Shown piece by piece: positions 7,109 to 15,103 of a stretch of 20,140 bases of DNA (the first letter of the stretch is position 1; each line of letters starts with the position of its first letter). Location of the stretch: the NCBI GenBank assembly GCA_001730085.1, contig MDLB01000079.1, positions 1 to 20,140 on the forward strand, written 5' to 3'. The notes beneath the pieces were generated by a model. That model had not been told where the DNA came from and ran no database searches. It was given only the letters and a program-made list of their open reading frames with translations. The translations under genes and the position numbers were made by a program. This stretch comes from PVC group bacterium (ex Bugula neritina AB1) (lineage in GTDB: Bacteria; GCA-001730085).

Positions 7109-7222
7109 ATGAAACACAAATGGGAGTGCGATTAAGGTCATGATTGGGAGGCTATGAGGGGTAGTCTTAAAAATAACGGCACTTTGTGTCCTAAATGCGG
7201 AGAAAGAGAAAGACTAACTTAA
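7109..7222 (+). pseudogene. Remnant of a treble-clef zinc-ribbon (DUF4379-type) protein
   Basis: Frame from ATG 7109 with one in-frame TAA (7133-7135). Before the stop it reads MKHKWECD; after it GHDWEAM, then NNGTLCPKCGE. The pattern HxWxC-x2-GHxW ... CPxC is the DUF4379-type treble-clef zinc finger often repeated in such proteins. The stop replaces the residue between C-D and G-H, so a nonsense mutation is the simplest reading. The frame stays open back to about 7082 (EWIYPK). The final TAA (7220-7222) overlaps the recombinase copy 2 stop on the other strand, three bases from the 69-bp repeat. Its function in life is unknown; such proteins are presumed DNA-binding or nuclease-associated. 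Confidence 0.6.
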
Positions 7223-7698
7223 CAAAAAAGCTCCGTAGTAGAAAGCTCCTGATGAGTATACATATCAAGAGTTACCGATGATGAGGAGTGGCCTAGATAC
7301 TGGCTAAAAGCTTTGATTTTACCAGTCTGAGCTATTTTGTTGGTAGCAAAAGAGTGTCTTAAAGTATGTGGAGATATATTTTTTAGTAGAGCCCTTTTTC
7401 CCCATTGTGTAATAATTTTTCTGATATACCTAGGGTTTTGAGGCTTTCCAGTTTTTGTCTCAAATAAAAAAGTATTTCTTTCCTTCATGCTGAAAGAATC
7501 TTTTGGAACTTTTACCGTTCTATATTTTTCTCCTTTTCCAAGAAGTCTAACTTCTAAAATGTCACCATCCTCTTTTATATCATTGATATTGACACTTAAA
7601 GCCTCGGATATTCTACAACCTTTTAAAGCTAAAAAATTTGCTACTTTAGAAACAGAAGGAGGTAAGCTTTCGATAAGATATCTAATGAAACGGCAGAG
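7219..7698 (-). pseudogene. Tyrosine recombinase catalytic-domain remnant (copy 2)
   Basis: 160 open codons before the TGA at 7701-7699. The whole catalytic domain of a XerC/XerD-like recombinase is readable: box I Arg in LKGCRISEALS, the Lys beta-hairpin LLGKGEKYRTVKV, HTLRHSFAT, LGHSS and the nucleophile Tyr in LDMYTH. The N-terminal SAM-like DNA-binding domain is absent and no start codon with a ribosome binding site is visible before the domain. An ATG at 7488 gives only an 89-residue tail. It is therefore probably a 5'-truncated gene, though catalytically complete in sequence. Its 3' 69 bases are identical to copy 1. The frame runs tail to tail into the zinc-ribbon remnant. Confidence 0.75.
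7225..7293. repeat. 69-bp direct repeat, copy 2 (recombinase 3' end)
   Basis: Exact match of 5716-5784 in the same orientation. The two copies bracket about 1.4 kb holding the kinase-like gene and zinc-ribbon remnant, the arrangement expected of an integrated cassette or of a tandem unit. The outer edge (7225) coincides with the end of the zinc-ribbon remnant. Confidence 0.9.
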
Positions 7699-7711
7699 TC
7701 AGTAGCTTTGA

Positions 7712-7891
7712 AAATACATTAAAGAAGGCTTTATTGGAGACCTTAAACAAGGGACAGGGAAGAGATTGTCTGAGTATATAAAGTCCTGCAAGGATAAACA
7801 ACCTGAAAGACTTTTTGATCTTTGCACTTTCGATACTGAAAGTCCAAAAATTTTATTATCCGACACAAGAGAGCTTTTAGAGTCTTCTTAA
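7712..7891 (+). pseudogene. Unrecognised gene tail (about 59 codons)
   Basis: A start-less open stretch after TGA (7709-7711), ending in TAA 7889-7891. It reads IKEGFIGDLKQGTGKRLSEY near its start, and later FDTESPKILLSDTRELLESS. The composition is protein-like (charged, few rare residues) and unlike the AT-rich noncoding DNA on its right. No start or ribosome binding site is present, so it is either the 3' end of a gene cut by the recombinase locus or chance. I do not recognise the family. Confidence 0.35.
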
Positions 7892-8240
7892 AAAACCTGA
7901 GTTGATTGTCGGATTTATTCCTTTTTTACTATAAAAAGATAAAAAGATTTTGGCCTTGATTGAAAAATTTTCATAAAACTTTGACAAGATAATTTTATTT
8001 AAGGTAGAATTGATCTTAGAATTTTACAATATATATAATAGGCTTTGTCCGAATAAATTTTAGAACACTTGATTGATTTAAGAGATATTTATATCCTATT
8101 TTAATAGAAATTTTTTTAAAACAATGAGTTTTTATTAAAAAATAAGAGTTTTTTTTATTTTACAAAGTGCTTAGCCTAGCTTCTGTGTGCTTTATCTATA
8201 TAATTTGGGGTGTTGGATATGCTAATTCAGATGTGTGCTT
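7892..8240. other. AT-rich noncoding leader of the adhesin gene
   Basis: No convincing gene. It holds the candidate promoter at 7981-8010, a second possible pair TTGATC (8010-8015) with TATAAT (8034-8039), the motif GGCTTTGTCCGAA (8041-8053) that recurs after the adhesin gene, and several A/T runs. A hydrophobic frame from GTG 8167 overlaps the adhesin start in another frame and is probably spurious. Confidence 0.5.
7981..8010 (+). promoter_or_regulatory. Candidate sigma-70 promoter for the adhesin gene
   Basis: TTGACA (7981-7986), an 18-base spacer, TAGAAT (8005-8010). A perfect -35 box with a 5/6 -10 box, in the gap before the large gene and in the right orientation. It would give a leader of over 200 bases. 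Confidence 0.5.
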
Positions 8241-11200
8241 ATGTCTAGGGGACATCTACCTTTTACATCTATGTCCGAAAAAAAACAAAAGTATGTTTTA
8301 CTTGTCACTAGGCTTGATGACAAAGAGGTTTCCGAAATCCTTGTTGAAGAGGGGCTTTCCTTCGAGTGTTCTTCGGGAGATAAGTACCGGGTTGTTCATA
8401 AAGTAGAACCTCTTGAAAAAAATAAGCCTTTATCGGAGGTTGTTGTTTCGAGGCATAAGGATGGATTACGCCTTTCTTGTTCAGGCAATATTATTGTGGA
8501 CTTGATTGGCTTCTTTGATAAGGGGGTTTCCTGTTCACTAGATCTTCCATCCTCTGGAAATAAAACACATATCATAGGTAGTGATATGGCCTTTGAGGGA
8601 TTTGAAGCTTACGAGGGTTTTTTTGTTCTATATGCCTATGGGAGTAAGAGCTATTTATCTGATTTTTTTCAGCTTGAGAGTGGGTCTGAGTTTTTTTCAC
8701 ATTTTGATATCAGGTCAAACTTTGCTTCGGACCACGTAAGTCTTTTCCCATCACAAGATTTATCGACGTTATCTTCGAATACTTTTAAAAAAAATAATGT
8801 AGAAGTTTCTTTAGATGAAAGTGTTCAAAAAGATTCTTCTTCCATGGGAGGGTTAGGTGGTCTTTTTGCTCTTTTAGGTGCTGCGGGAGCTGTTGGTGGA
8901 GGAGGAGGCTCTTCTTCTGAAGGTCCTATGCAAGTCATAAAAGGGAGTGTGATTTTAGGGCCTGTTACCAATAATCATGGTTTGATTTTAGATGTTTTTG
9001 ATGACTCGGGCAGCCTTTTTCAGAAAAATATTACTATTGATGAAAAGGGTGAGTTTTCTTTTATGCTTTCTTCGTCATATCAAGGTCTTATTTGGCTAGA
9101 TGTTGCAGACACTTCTTCAGAAGATGACTATTATGATGAGGCGACAGGTTTAACTAAAAACTTATCAGGTCATTTAAGATCTGTGACCTATGTAGGAGAT
9201 AGTGAATCAACCTTTATCAATGTGAACCCGTTGACAGATTTGGTAGTGACAAGGTTAGGGGGCGAATTGCCGGAGGGGGAAGGCGAGAACCTTGAAGCTT
9301 TGCTAGAAGTGATAGGGCGAGTAGATAAAGATCAACTTGAGCAAGTTTATCATGAAGTGTCCGTAGCTTTGGGACTAGGGGAGGTTGATCTACAGAAAAC
9401 TTATGTGCAACCGATGATAGATCCATTGGGAGAGAATTCTTCTGATTTTAATGCGTATGGGGAAGTCCTAGCGTTGATTTCTTCTATGGAAAATTCTGAA
9501 GGGAAGTCCTTCCGACAAGTTGTTAATGATTTAGATGAGAATATTGAAGATGGCAAGATGGAGGTTGACTTTGTACAAAAAGTCCAAAAGTGTGCGAAGG
9601 ATATGGGGCTTGATTGGGACTTCCCGGCTGACCCATTTATTGAAATCAAGAGTTTTAAGTATACGCCTTCTGAAAAAATAATTTATAACATTAAAGATAA
9701 TAAAGATTTAAGTTTTTCTCAAGTGCATATGTTACAAGGTCGAGATGCCGACCTTTTTGAAATCAACGCTCTGGGGGAGTTGAGATTAAAAGACGGCAAT
9801 TCCTTTACTAAAAATCGTAAGTATATGTTAGAAGCGATGGTCCTTGACGATGAGAATAATATTCAAAAGATACCTTTACGTGTGAATGTTGGAAGCTCTT
9901 CTATGCCGCATAAAGAAGTTAAAGGTCACTTGTTTTTAGGCGATATTCTCCCGGATAGCGGCGTGGTTATTTCTGCTTATAGTGATGAAGGGGATCTTCT
10001 ATTAGATCAAGTGTGCTTTGATGAAAAAGGAAACTTTTCTTTTTCTTTGGATGAGGCTTATCAGGGTCAAATTCTTTTGCGAGTTCATGATAGCTCCTCT
10101 GGAGCTGATTTTGAAAATTTATTAACAAGGGGAAAACAGAACCTAGAGGCTTCTTTGAGTAGTATTTTCTCTGTTGGTTCAGAAGAAAATTATACGGTTA
10201 ATGTAAATCTTTTGACACAGGTGATTGTTGATAAAATGGGCGACGACCTGAGTCATATAGATGATTATTGTCAGGATATCAAGGATGCTTTTCAATTAAA
10301 GATTCAAAACCCTTTGAGTACAGCATTTTTTGAACAAGAAGGTCTGTCAGCAGAGGATGGTTCTGTTGATGCTGAACAATATTTATCTATCTTAAAAATT
10401 TTACATGCTATTCAGGATGAAAAAGGTCTTAATACAGGAGCAATGATTCGCTTTTTAAGTGAGAATATTGAAGGCCGGATTATGTCTAAAGAGCTTTATC
10501 AGGAAATAGAAAATGTCGCTAAAGAGTATGAGATAAAGGTAGATTTCCCTCAAACCGTATTGATTAACTTGGATGTTGCGGACTCTATTTTCGAAGAAGA
10601 AGACTTGTCAAGTGTGTATGATGCTTCCGTATTTCAGATGGCTGATATGAATTTGAGCGTTCTTATGTATCGCTTGGTAGGTGAAGATGCCGAAAGCTTT
10701 ACGATTGATGAATCTGGAAAAGTTTATTTTGCAGAACTTCCAATCCAAGATCAGGGTCATAAGCTCTATCGCTTCAATATCGTTATGATTTATGATAATT
10801 CTGAAATAAAATCTCAAGCCATAAAAATGAACATTGTTGATAGTGACCAAATCATTATTGAGGAAGAAAAGATTCCTTTGTCACCGATAGGTTCTGATGA
10901 TTCAGATATTGAAGATGATACAGATTTATTAGAGCCAGAGCCTGTTGAAGAGGAAGAAGATGTTCTAGAAGTTTCAGAGGATGACCCTATTGAATCTTTG
11001 GAGCCCTCACTAAATGAAGAGCCTGTCCCAATTGATGAAGAAAGCCAAATCCTATTATATAAAAATATTAATGGTTATTTGTACTTAGGTAAAGACTTTG
11101 ATGAAAAGGATCTGCAGGTTTCTGTTTTTAATGAGGATTTGGAGATGATCGTCGATGTCGTCCAAGTTGATGAGAAGGGTAGGTTTACCTTGTCTTTGGA

Positions 11201-12707
11201 TGAAGCCTATGAAGGTTATATTTTATTGCGTGCTTATTCCTCCGTTATAAGCAATGATGATTTTGCAGAGAATCTGGAAGGGAATCCTTTACTTAATGCT
11301 GTTTTGTATGTGGGGCAAGAGACTTCTTATGATGTTAATATGAACCTTTTAACAGAAGTTGCTTTTGAGAAAATGGATGGAGATTTAGACCGAGTAAAGG
11401 AAAGTTGCGAAGAAGTTGAAGATGCCTTTCAATTGAAGGACTTAAAACTTTTGAGTGAAGTTTTTTTGAGAGAAGAAAACTTTATTGAGGGTGACTACAC
11501 CGGTGATGAAGACCAATACTTATCTGTTTTAAAAACACTTCATATGGTTCAGCAAGACAAAGGATTTGATACTGAATCAATGCTTCGCTTTTTAACGAAT
11601 AATATTGAAGGTCAGGTCATGTTAAAAGAGCTTTATGAGTCAATCAGAGATACTTCTGAGGAGCATGGTTTCGAGGTTGATTTGCCTCAAATGATATTGA
11701 CTCATTTGGATGTGCCAGAAAATACATTAGAGTCAACGGTTATTTATGATACAACATCTTTTGATATGAGTGAGGGAGAAGCGGATATTTCTCAGTATTT
11801 TTTAATGGGTCAAGATGCGGAACATTTTATTATAGATAGCGAAGGTAAAATTTATTTTAAAGAGTCACCAGATTACGAGTTGGACACGGGATATCGTTTT
11901 AACGTTGTTATGATTTACGATAACTCTGAAGTTAAAGTTCAGTCTATGGAAATAAATGTTCTTGATCAAGAAGAGGCGAATATGTTGGAAGGACAGGTCT
12001 TTTTGGGGCCTATTTTGGAAGATCATGGCTTGCATGTCGAGATTTATAACCCAGAACAAAACCTTTTAGGCTCAAGCCCTGTTGATAAATCTGGAGCATA
12101 TAAGTTGGATCTACCTAGAGATTATATAGGACCTGTTTTAGTCAAGATGCTTGACGCTACAGAGGAAGCCGATTATTTAGATGAAGCGACTCTTTTATTT
12201 AAAGATTTGGATCAGCCATTGAGAGCGGTCACATATGTGAGTGGTGAAGATGATTCTACAAAAGCGAATATAACTCCTTTAACGGAGATTGCTGTTAGAG
12301 ACCTTTCGTTCGATATAGCCACAGATCAGGAAGACTTAGGCTCAACCTTTTTATCTCTTCAAGAAATGGGAAAAGAAGCAGAAGCGCTTATTTCAGATCT
12401 GAACTTTTCTGTCGCGAATGCTTTTGGCATAGAGGATGTGGATATCGTAGCAGGAGATATTGAACTCCTTGTTGATGTGAATAAAACTCTACGAGAAGAT
12501 GTCAATGAATATGGGAAAGTTTTGGCAGCTATTTCTGCTTTAGAAGAAAAACAAGGTAAAGACACATCTGATATTTTGGATGATTTTTATGAAGTTTTTA
12601 TCGATCAAGATACTAATCATGTCCTTTATGAAGACTTTCAATCAATTTTTTCTAATCTCGATTCTTTTTTAGAAGATACGCTTACTCCTTATAAAGAGAT
12701 ATTTTGA
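8241..12707 (+). CDS. Bap/LapA-type repeat adhesin with BapA-prefix-like N-terminus
   Basis: About 1,488 residues, very acidic. The N-terminal about 200 residues resemble the BapA prefix-like domain (SRHKDGLRLSCSGNIIVDLIGFF). A hydrophobic, glycine-rich hinge follows (202-226, GGLGGLFALLGAAGAVGGGG). Four large repeats start near 230, 561, 944 and 1248. Each has a beta-sandwich (FDEKGNFSFSLDEAYQG type), a VNxLT...V helical segment with a DIxDAF-like helix, and in the first three a cadherin-like segment (GEDAESFTIDESGKVYF). Residues about 885-934 are a Glu/Asp/Pro linker. There is no signal peptide, as usual for type I-secreted adhesins; no RTX repeats are visible. The start is uncertain: ATG 8241, GTG 8235 and ATG 8271 all lack a ribosome binding site. 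Predicted role: surface attachment or biofilm. Confidence 0.75.
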   Translation: MSRGHLPFTSMSEKKQKYVLLVTRLDDKEVSEILVEEGLSFECSSGDKYRVVHKVEPLEKNKPLSEVVVSRHKDGLRLSCSGNIIVDLIGFFDKGVSCSLDLPSSGNKTHIIGSDMAFEGFEAYEGFFVLYAYGSKSYLSDFFQLESGSEFFSHFDIRSNFASDHVSLFPSQDLSTLSSNTFKKNNVEVSLDESVQKDSSSMGGLGGLFALLGAAGAVGGGGGSSSEGPMQVIKGSVILGPVTNNHGLILDVFDDSGSLFQKNITIDEKGEFSFMLSSSYQGLIWLDVADTSSEDDYYDEATGLTKNLSGHLRSVTYVGDSESTFINVNPLTDLVVTRLGGELPEGEGENLEALLEVIGRVDKDQLEQVYHEVSVALGLGEVDLQKTYVQPMIDPLGENSSDFNAYGEVLALISSMENSEGKSFRQVVNDLDENIEDGKMEVDFVQKVQKCAKDMGLDWDFPADPFIEIKSFKYTPSEKIIYNIKDNKDLSFSQVHMLQGRDADLFEINALGELRLKDGNSFTKNRKYMLEAMVLDDENNIQKIPLRVNVGSSSMPHKEVKGHLFLGDILPDSGVVISAYSDEGDLLLDQVCFDEKGNFSFSLDEAYQGQILLRVHDSSSGADFENLLTRGKQNLEASLSSIFSVGSEENYTVNVNLLTQVIVDKMGDDLSHIDDYCQDIKDAFQLKIQNPLSTAFFEQEGLSAEDGSVDAEQYLSILKILHAIQDEKGLNTGAMIRFLSENIEGRIMSKELYQEIENVAKEYEIKVDFPQTVLINLDVADSIFEEEDLSSVYDASVFQMADMNLSVLMYRLVGEDAESFTIDESGKVYFAELPIQDQGHKLYRFNIVMIYDNSEIKSQAIKMNIVDSDQIIIEEEKIPLSPIGSDDSDIEDDTDLLEPEPVEEEEDVLEVSEDDPIESLEPSLNEEPVPIDEESQILLYKNINGYLYLGKDFDEKDLQVSVFNEDLEMIVDVVQVDEKGRFTLSLDEAYEGYILLRAYSSVISNDDFAENLEGNPLLNAVLYVGQETSYDVNMNLLTEVAFEKMDGDLDRVKESCEEVEDAFQLKDLKLLSEVFLREENFIEGDYTGDEDQYLSVLKTLHMVQQDKGFDTESMLRFLTNNIEGQVMLKELYESIRDTSEEHGFEVDLPQMILTHLDVPENTLESTVIYDTTSFDMSEGEADISQYFLMGQDAEHFIIDSEGKIYFKESPDYELDTGYRFNVVMIYDNSEVKVQSMEINVLDQEEANMLEGQVFLGPILEDHGLHVEIYNPEQNLLGSSPVDKSGAYKLDLPRDYIGPVLVKMLDATEEADYLDEATLLFKDLDQPLRAVTYVSGEDDSTKANITPLTEIAVRDLSFDIATDQEDLGSTFLSLQEMGKEAEALISDLNFSVANAFGIEDVDIVAGDIELLVDVNKTLREDVNEYGKVLAAISALEEKQGKDTSDILDDFYEVFIDQDTNHVLYEDFQSIFSNLDSFLEDTLTPYKEIF

Positions 12708-12757
12708 AATAGCTTTATCCGAACTTCTAAATAGTAAAGTTTTTTAAGGTCTCGAGA

Positions 12758-12787
12758 GTAGTGCTAAATACTACATAAGCTTTTTTA
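12758..12787 (+). terminator. Possible terminator after the adhesin gene
   Basis: GTAGT (12758-12762) and ACTAC (12770-12774) form a short stem around a 7-base loop; a T6 run follows a few bases later (12781-12786). The stem is weak and the T-run is not adjacent, so confidence is low. murJ converges from the other side. Confidence 0.3.
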
Positions 12788-12938
12788 TCTTTACTTTTGC
12801 AAAATTCTTTCAATTTGAAGAAAAGCCTATTTTTATTTAGGGGATGAAATTTTTTCGAAATAACACTCTTTTGTAAATCATCTTTCAATAAAACATATCG
12901 AGGCATTTTGTAACGATTTGGTCTCGACTAGAATAAGA

Positions 12939-14492
12939 TTAGGGCTTTGTTTTTTTGAATAAAAGGCGCAATTCATTCATTCTAAGGAGGATATAGAGAG
13001 CGCCAGTTATTAAAAACCCCAAGGTCAAAGGTGCAAAAACGGTGATGAGCTTTTCCCAAAACCCGTCCAAAGGAAATCTTGAGATAAGCGCTAGGGATGT
13101 CTTTATCGTAAAAAAACAGGCACAGCCTATCCCTGCTGTTTTTAGAAGATGAGGAAGGAGTTCTTTTTTAAAGGGCAGCTTAAAATGTTTTTTCAGCATA
13201 AGGATAAGAAAGAGAATGTTGATAAACGACGTTATTGAGGTGGCTAAAGCTAGCCCTCCTTGCTTGAGAAATCTCATGAGCGAAAAATTCAAAAGAAGAT
13301 TTAATATTACACAAAAAATCGCCACCTTTGCTGGGGTTCGTGTTTCTTTTAAAGCATAAAAGGTAGAAGTAAGGACTTTATTACACGCAAAAGCGGGGAG
13401 GCCAATGGCGTAGAAAAAAAGGACAGAAGATGTTGTTTCTACGGATGTAGCTGTAAAAGCGCCTCTCTGATAAATCAAACTAATGATTTCTTTATGTAAA
13501 GCCAAAATGGCTACGGCACAAGGGATCAAAATCATAAGAAGTAAACATAACCCATATGATAGTGTTTTTTTTATCTCTTCTGTTTTCTTTTGGGCAGCAA
13601 AAGAGGAAAGTGTTGGCATGATAGCGACAGAGATTGCGATACCAAATATCCCTAAAGGGCAGTAAATGATCCGTTGAGCATACCATAAGGAAGACTGTGC
13701 TCCTTCTCCTAAATTATGAGCAAGAAAAGAGTCTATAACGACATTGATTTGACCTACGGAAAAGGCGAGTAAAGATGGGAGAGCTTTTTTATAAAGGTTT
13801 TTGAGAGATTTCTTTTGAGGTTTAAAAATATTCAAGTTAAAGGTAAATCCAAGTTTGCGTACACTTATAAACTGGATGTACACTTGAAGCGCCCCAGCTA
13901 AAATGATTCCTGCGGTTATGCCAAAAACTTGAGAGTCTAAGGGTTTTCCGAACAGAGGACAGATGAAAAGTAAAGAAAATATCCAAAAAATATTCAGGAT
14001 AATAGGGGATAAAGATGGAATGAAGAATTTTTTGTGAACATTTATTATAGAAATAAATAGGGAGGAAATAAAAATAAAAAAAATGTAAGGACAAAAACTT
14101 TGGATAAGTCTTAGGGTTAATTGGGTTTGGGAAGAAAGGTTGAGTGTGTGAAGACATATTTCAGAAGAGACGAGGATTAAAAGTATGATGACAGAGACGA
14201 GAAAAATGAGTCTCGACATGAGAGCTTGAGAAAAATCGAAGGCCTCTTGAGTTTTTTTTTTAGCAATGGATTCGGACAGAAAAGGTATGAATAAAGAGCT
14301 AAAGACTCCCTCGGTTAAAAGGTTTCTTAGTAAATTTGGCAAGATGAATGCCATCACAAAAGCATCATGAACAGAGCTTGCTCCGAAATACTTTGCTGTT
14401 AAAATATCTCTTACTAGGCCCAATACACGACTCAAAGTTGTCGATGAGGCTAGGATTGCTGATGACTTTAGGACTTTTTTTTCTGTACTCAT
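12939..14492 (-). CDS. murJ: Lipid II flippase MurJ (MviN)
   Basis: 517 residues, normal for the family. It is a polytopic membrane protein of about 14 helices from the MOP superfamily. The signature start is present: SRVLGLVRDILTAKYFG, AFVMAFILPNLLRNLLTEG and LFIPFLSE, followed by GQINVVIDSFLA, ALKETRTPAKVA and LSLMRFLKQGGLALATS-like segments typical of MurJ. It moves lipid-linked peptidoglycan precursor across the inner membrane, so the organism keeps at least part of cell wall synthesis. ATG 14492 is preferred over GTG 14507: it aligns with family N-termini, and the GTG has no ribosome binding site. It is transcribed towards the adhesin gene and stands as a single gene. Confidence 0.93.
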   Translation of the reverse strand: MSTEKKVLKSSAILASSTTLSRVLGLVRDILTAKYFGASSVHDAFVMAFILPNLLRNLLTEGVFSSLFIPFLSESIAKKKTQEAFDFSQALMSRLIFLVSVIILLILVSSEICLHTLNLSSQTQLTLRLIQSFCPYIFFIFISSLFISIINVHKKFFIPSLSPIILNIFWIFSLLFICPLFGKPLDSQVFGITAGIILAGALQVYIQFISVRKLGFTFNLNIFKPQKKSLKNLYKKALPSLLAFSVGQINVVIDSFLAHNLGEGAQSSLWYAQRIIYCPLGIFGIAISVAIMPTLSSFAAQKKTEEIKKTLSYGLCLLLMILIPCAVAILALHKEIISLIYQRGAFTATSVETTSSVLFFYAIGLPAFACNKVLTSTFYALKETRTPAKVAIFCVILNLLLNFSLMRFLKQGGLALATSITSFINILFLILMLKKHFKLPFKKELLPHLLKTAGIGCACFFTIKTSLALISRFPLDGFWEKLITVFAPLTLGFLITGALYILLRMNELRLLFKKTKP

Positions 14493-14533
14493 TTTTAAAA
14501 CACTCACATTTTAGATTATTCAGAAGAAGGTTA

Positions 14534-14542
14534 ATTATAACA
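14534..14542 (-). promoter_or_regulatory. Extended -10 promoter of murJ
   Basis: On the minus strand the sequence TGTTATAAT is a TGn extended -10 box with a perfect TATAAT (14539-14534). It would start transcription about 35 bases before the murJ ATG. No good -35 box is seen, which is acceptable for an extended -10 promoter. Confidence 0.5.
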
Positions 14543-15018
14543 AGAGATTGTTACAAAATAAGTCATATATTTTATGAGAAGAACTTTTACAAGGTTTTTT
14601 GTTTGGCAAAAAAATCAGATATACTTTAGGTACGTTTTTTTAAGTCACTAAGAAAATTTTGTATCGAAAGAGAGAAACCCTTTGGGCCTATTGACTTTAG
14701 CTTTAATTTTTTTAAGAAGTTGAACTTTGTGAATAGTTTTTAAAAATAGAACAGTTTTAAAGCGGATTTTTTTAACAAAATGTCTTTCATAAGGAGAGAT
14801 CATTTGTTAAAATGGGATTGTTGTAAAGAATTGTGCAACAGTCTCAAAATACCGATCTAGCACCTTTCTAGGAAACATTAGAGGCTTCTGGATTGGATAT
14901 TGTGTTAAAGATTTTGCTGTTTTAGTAAAAACCTCTCCATTTGATTGTCTAATATGGACTTTTTTCAAGAGAACGTAAGGTATATTTTACAAAGGTTTTT
15001 GCTTGATAAATATTTATG
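14543..15018. other. Intergenic region without a convincing gene
   Basis: Rich in T and A runs. A minus-strand frame with no start stays open from TAA 14809-14807 back into the antisense of the phosphorylase gene (VLDRYFETVAQFF near its end). It has no recognisable homology. No tRNA, tmRNA, RNase P or riboswitch pattern was recognised. Confidence 0.5.
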
Positions 15019-15085
15019 AGACCGTTCAAAAGTCTCACCTATTTCTTTGAGTAAGGGATGAGTGAGACTTTTCAACGGTCTTTTT
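15019..15085 (+). terminator. Long hairpin with T-run in the leader of the phosphorylase gene
   Basis: Arms 15019-15038 (AGACCGTTC...TCTCAC) and 15062-15081 (GTGAGAC...ACGGTCT) pair at 19 of 20 positions around a 23-base loop, and T5 (15081-15085) follows. This has terminator form but ends only 18 bases before the ATG at 15104. There is no obvious upstream gene on this strand to terminate, so a leader attenuator or a palindromic mobile repeat is equally possible. Confidence 0.6.
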
Positions 15086-15103
15086 CTAATAAAAAGGGAA
15101 TAT

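Noticed and set aside
8167-8406. A hydrophobic frame from GTG 8167 that looks like a signal peptide for the adhesin
   Set aside because: It is in another frame than the adhesin, has no ribosome binding site, and BapA/LapA-type proteins do not use N-terminal signal peptides. Kept only as a slippage idea.
13837-14157. 106-codon minus-strand frame within murJ
   Set aside because: A same-strand frame-shifted shadow of the MurJ membrane region.
14807-15100. Minus-strand open frame of about 98 codons before the phosphorylase gene
   Set aside because: No start codon or ribosome binding site, it runs on into the antisense of a real gene, and I recognise no family in it.
15062-15103. GTG 15062 as start of the phosphorylase
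   Set aside because: It lies on the right arm of a long hairpin, adds 14 residues unlike the family and has no ribosome binding site; ATG 15104 has AGGGA upstream.
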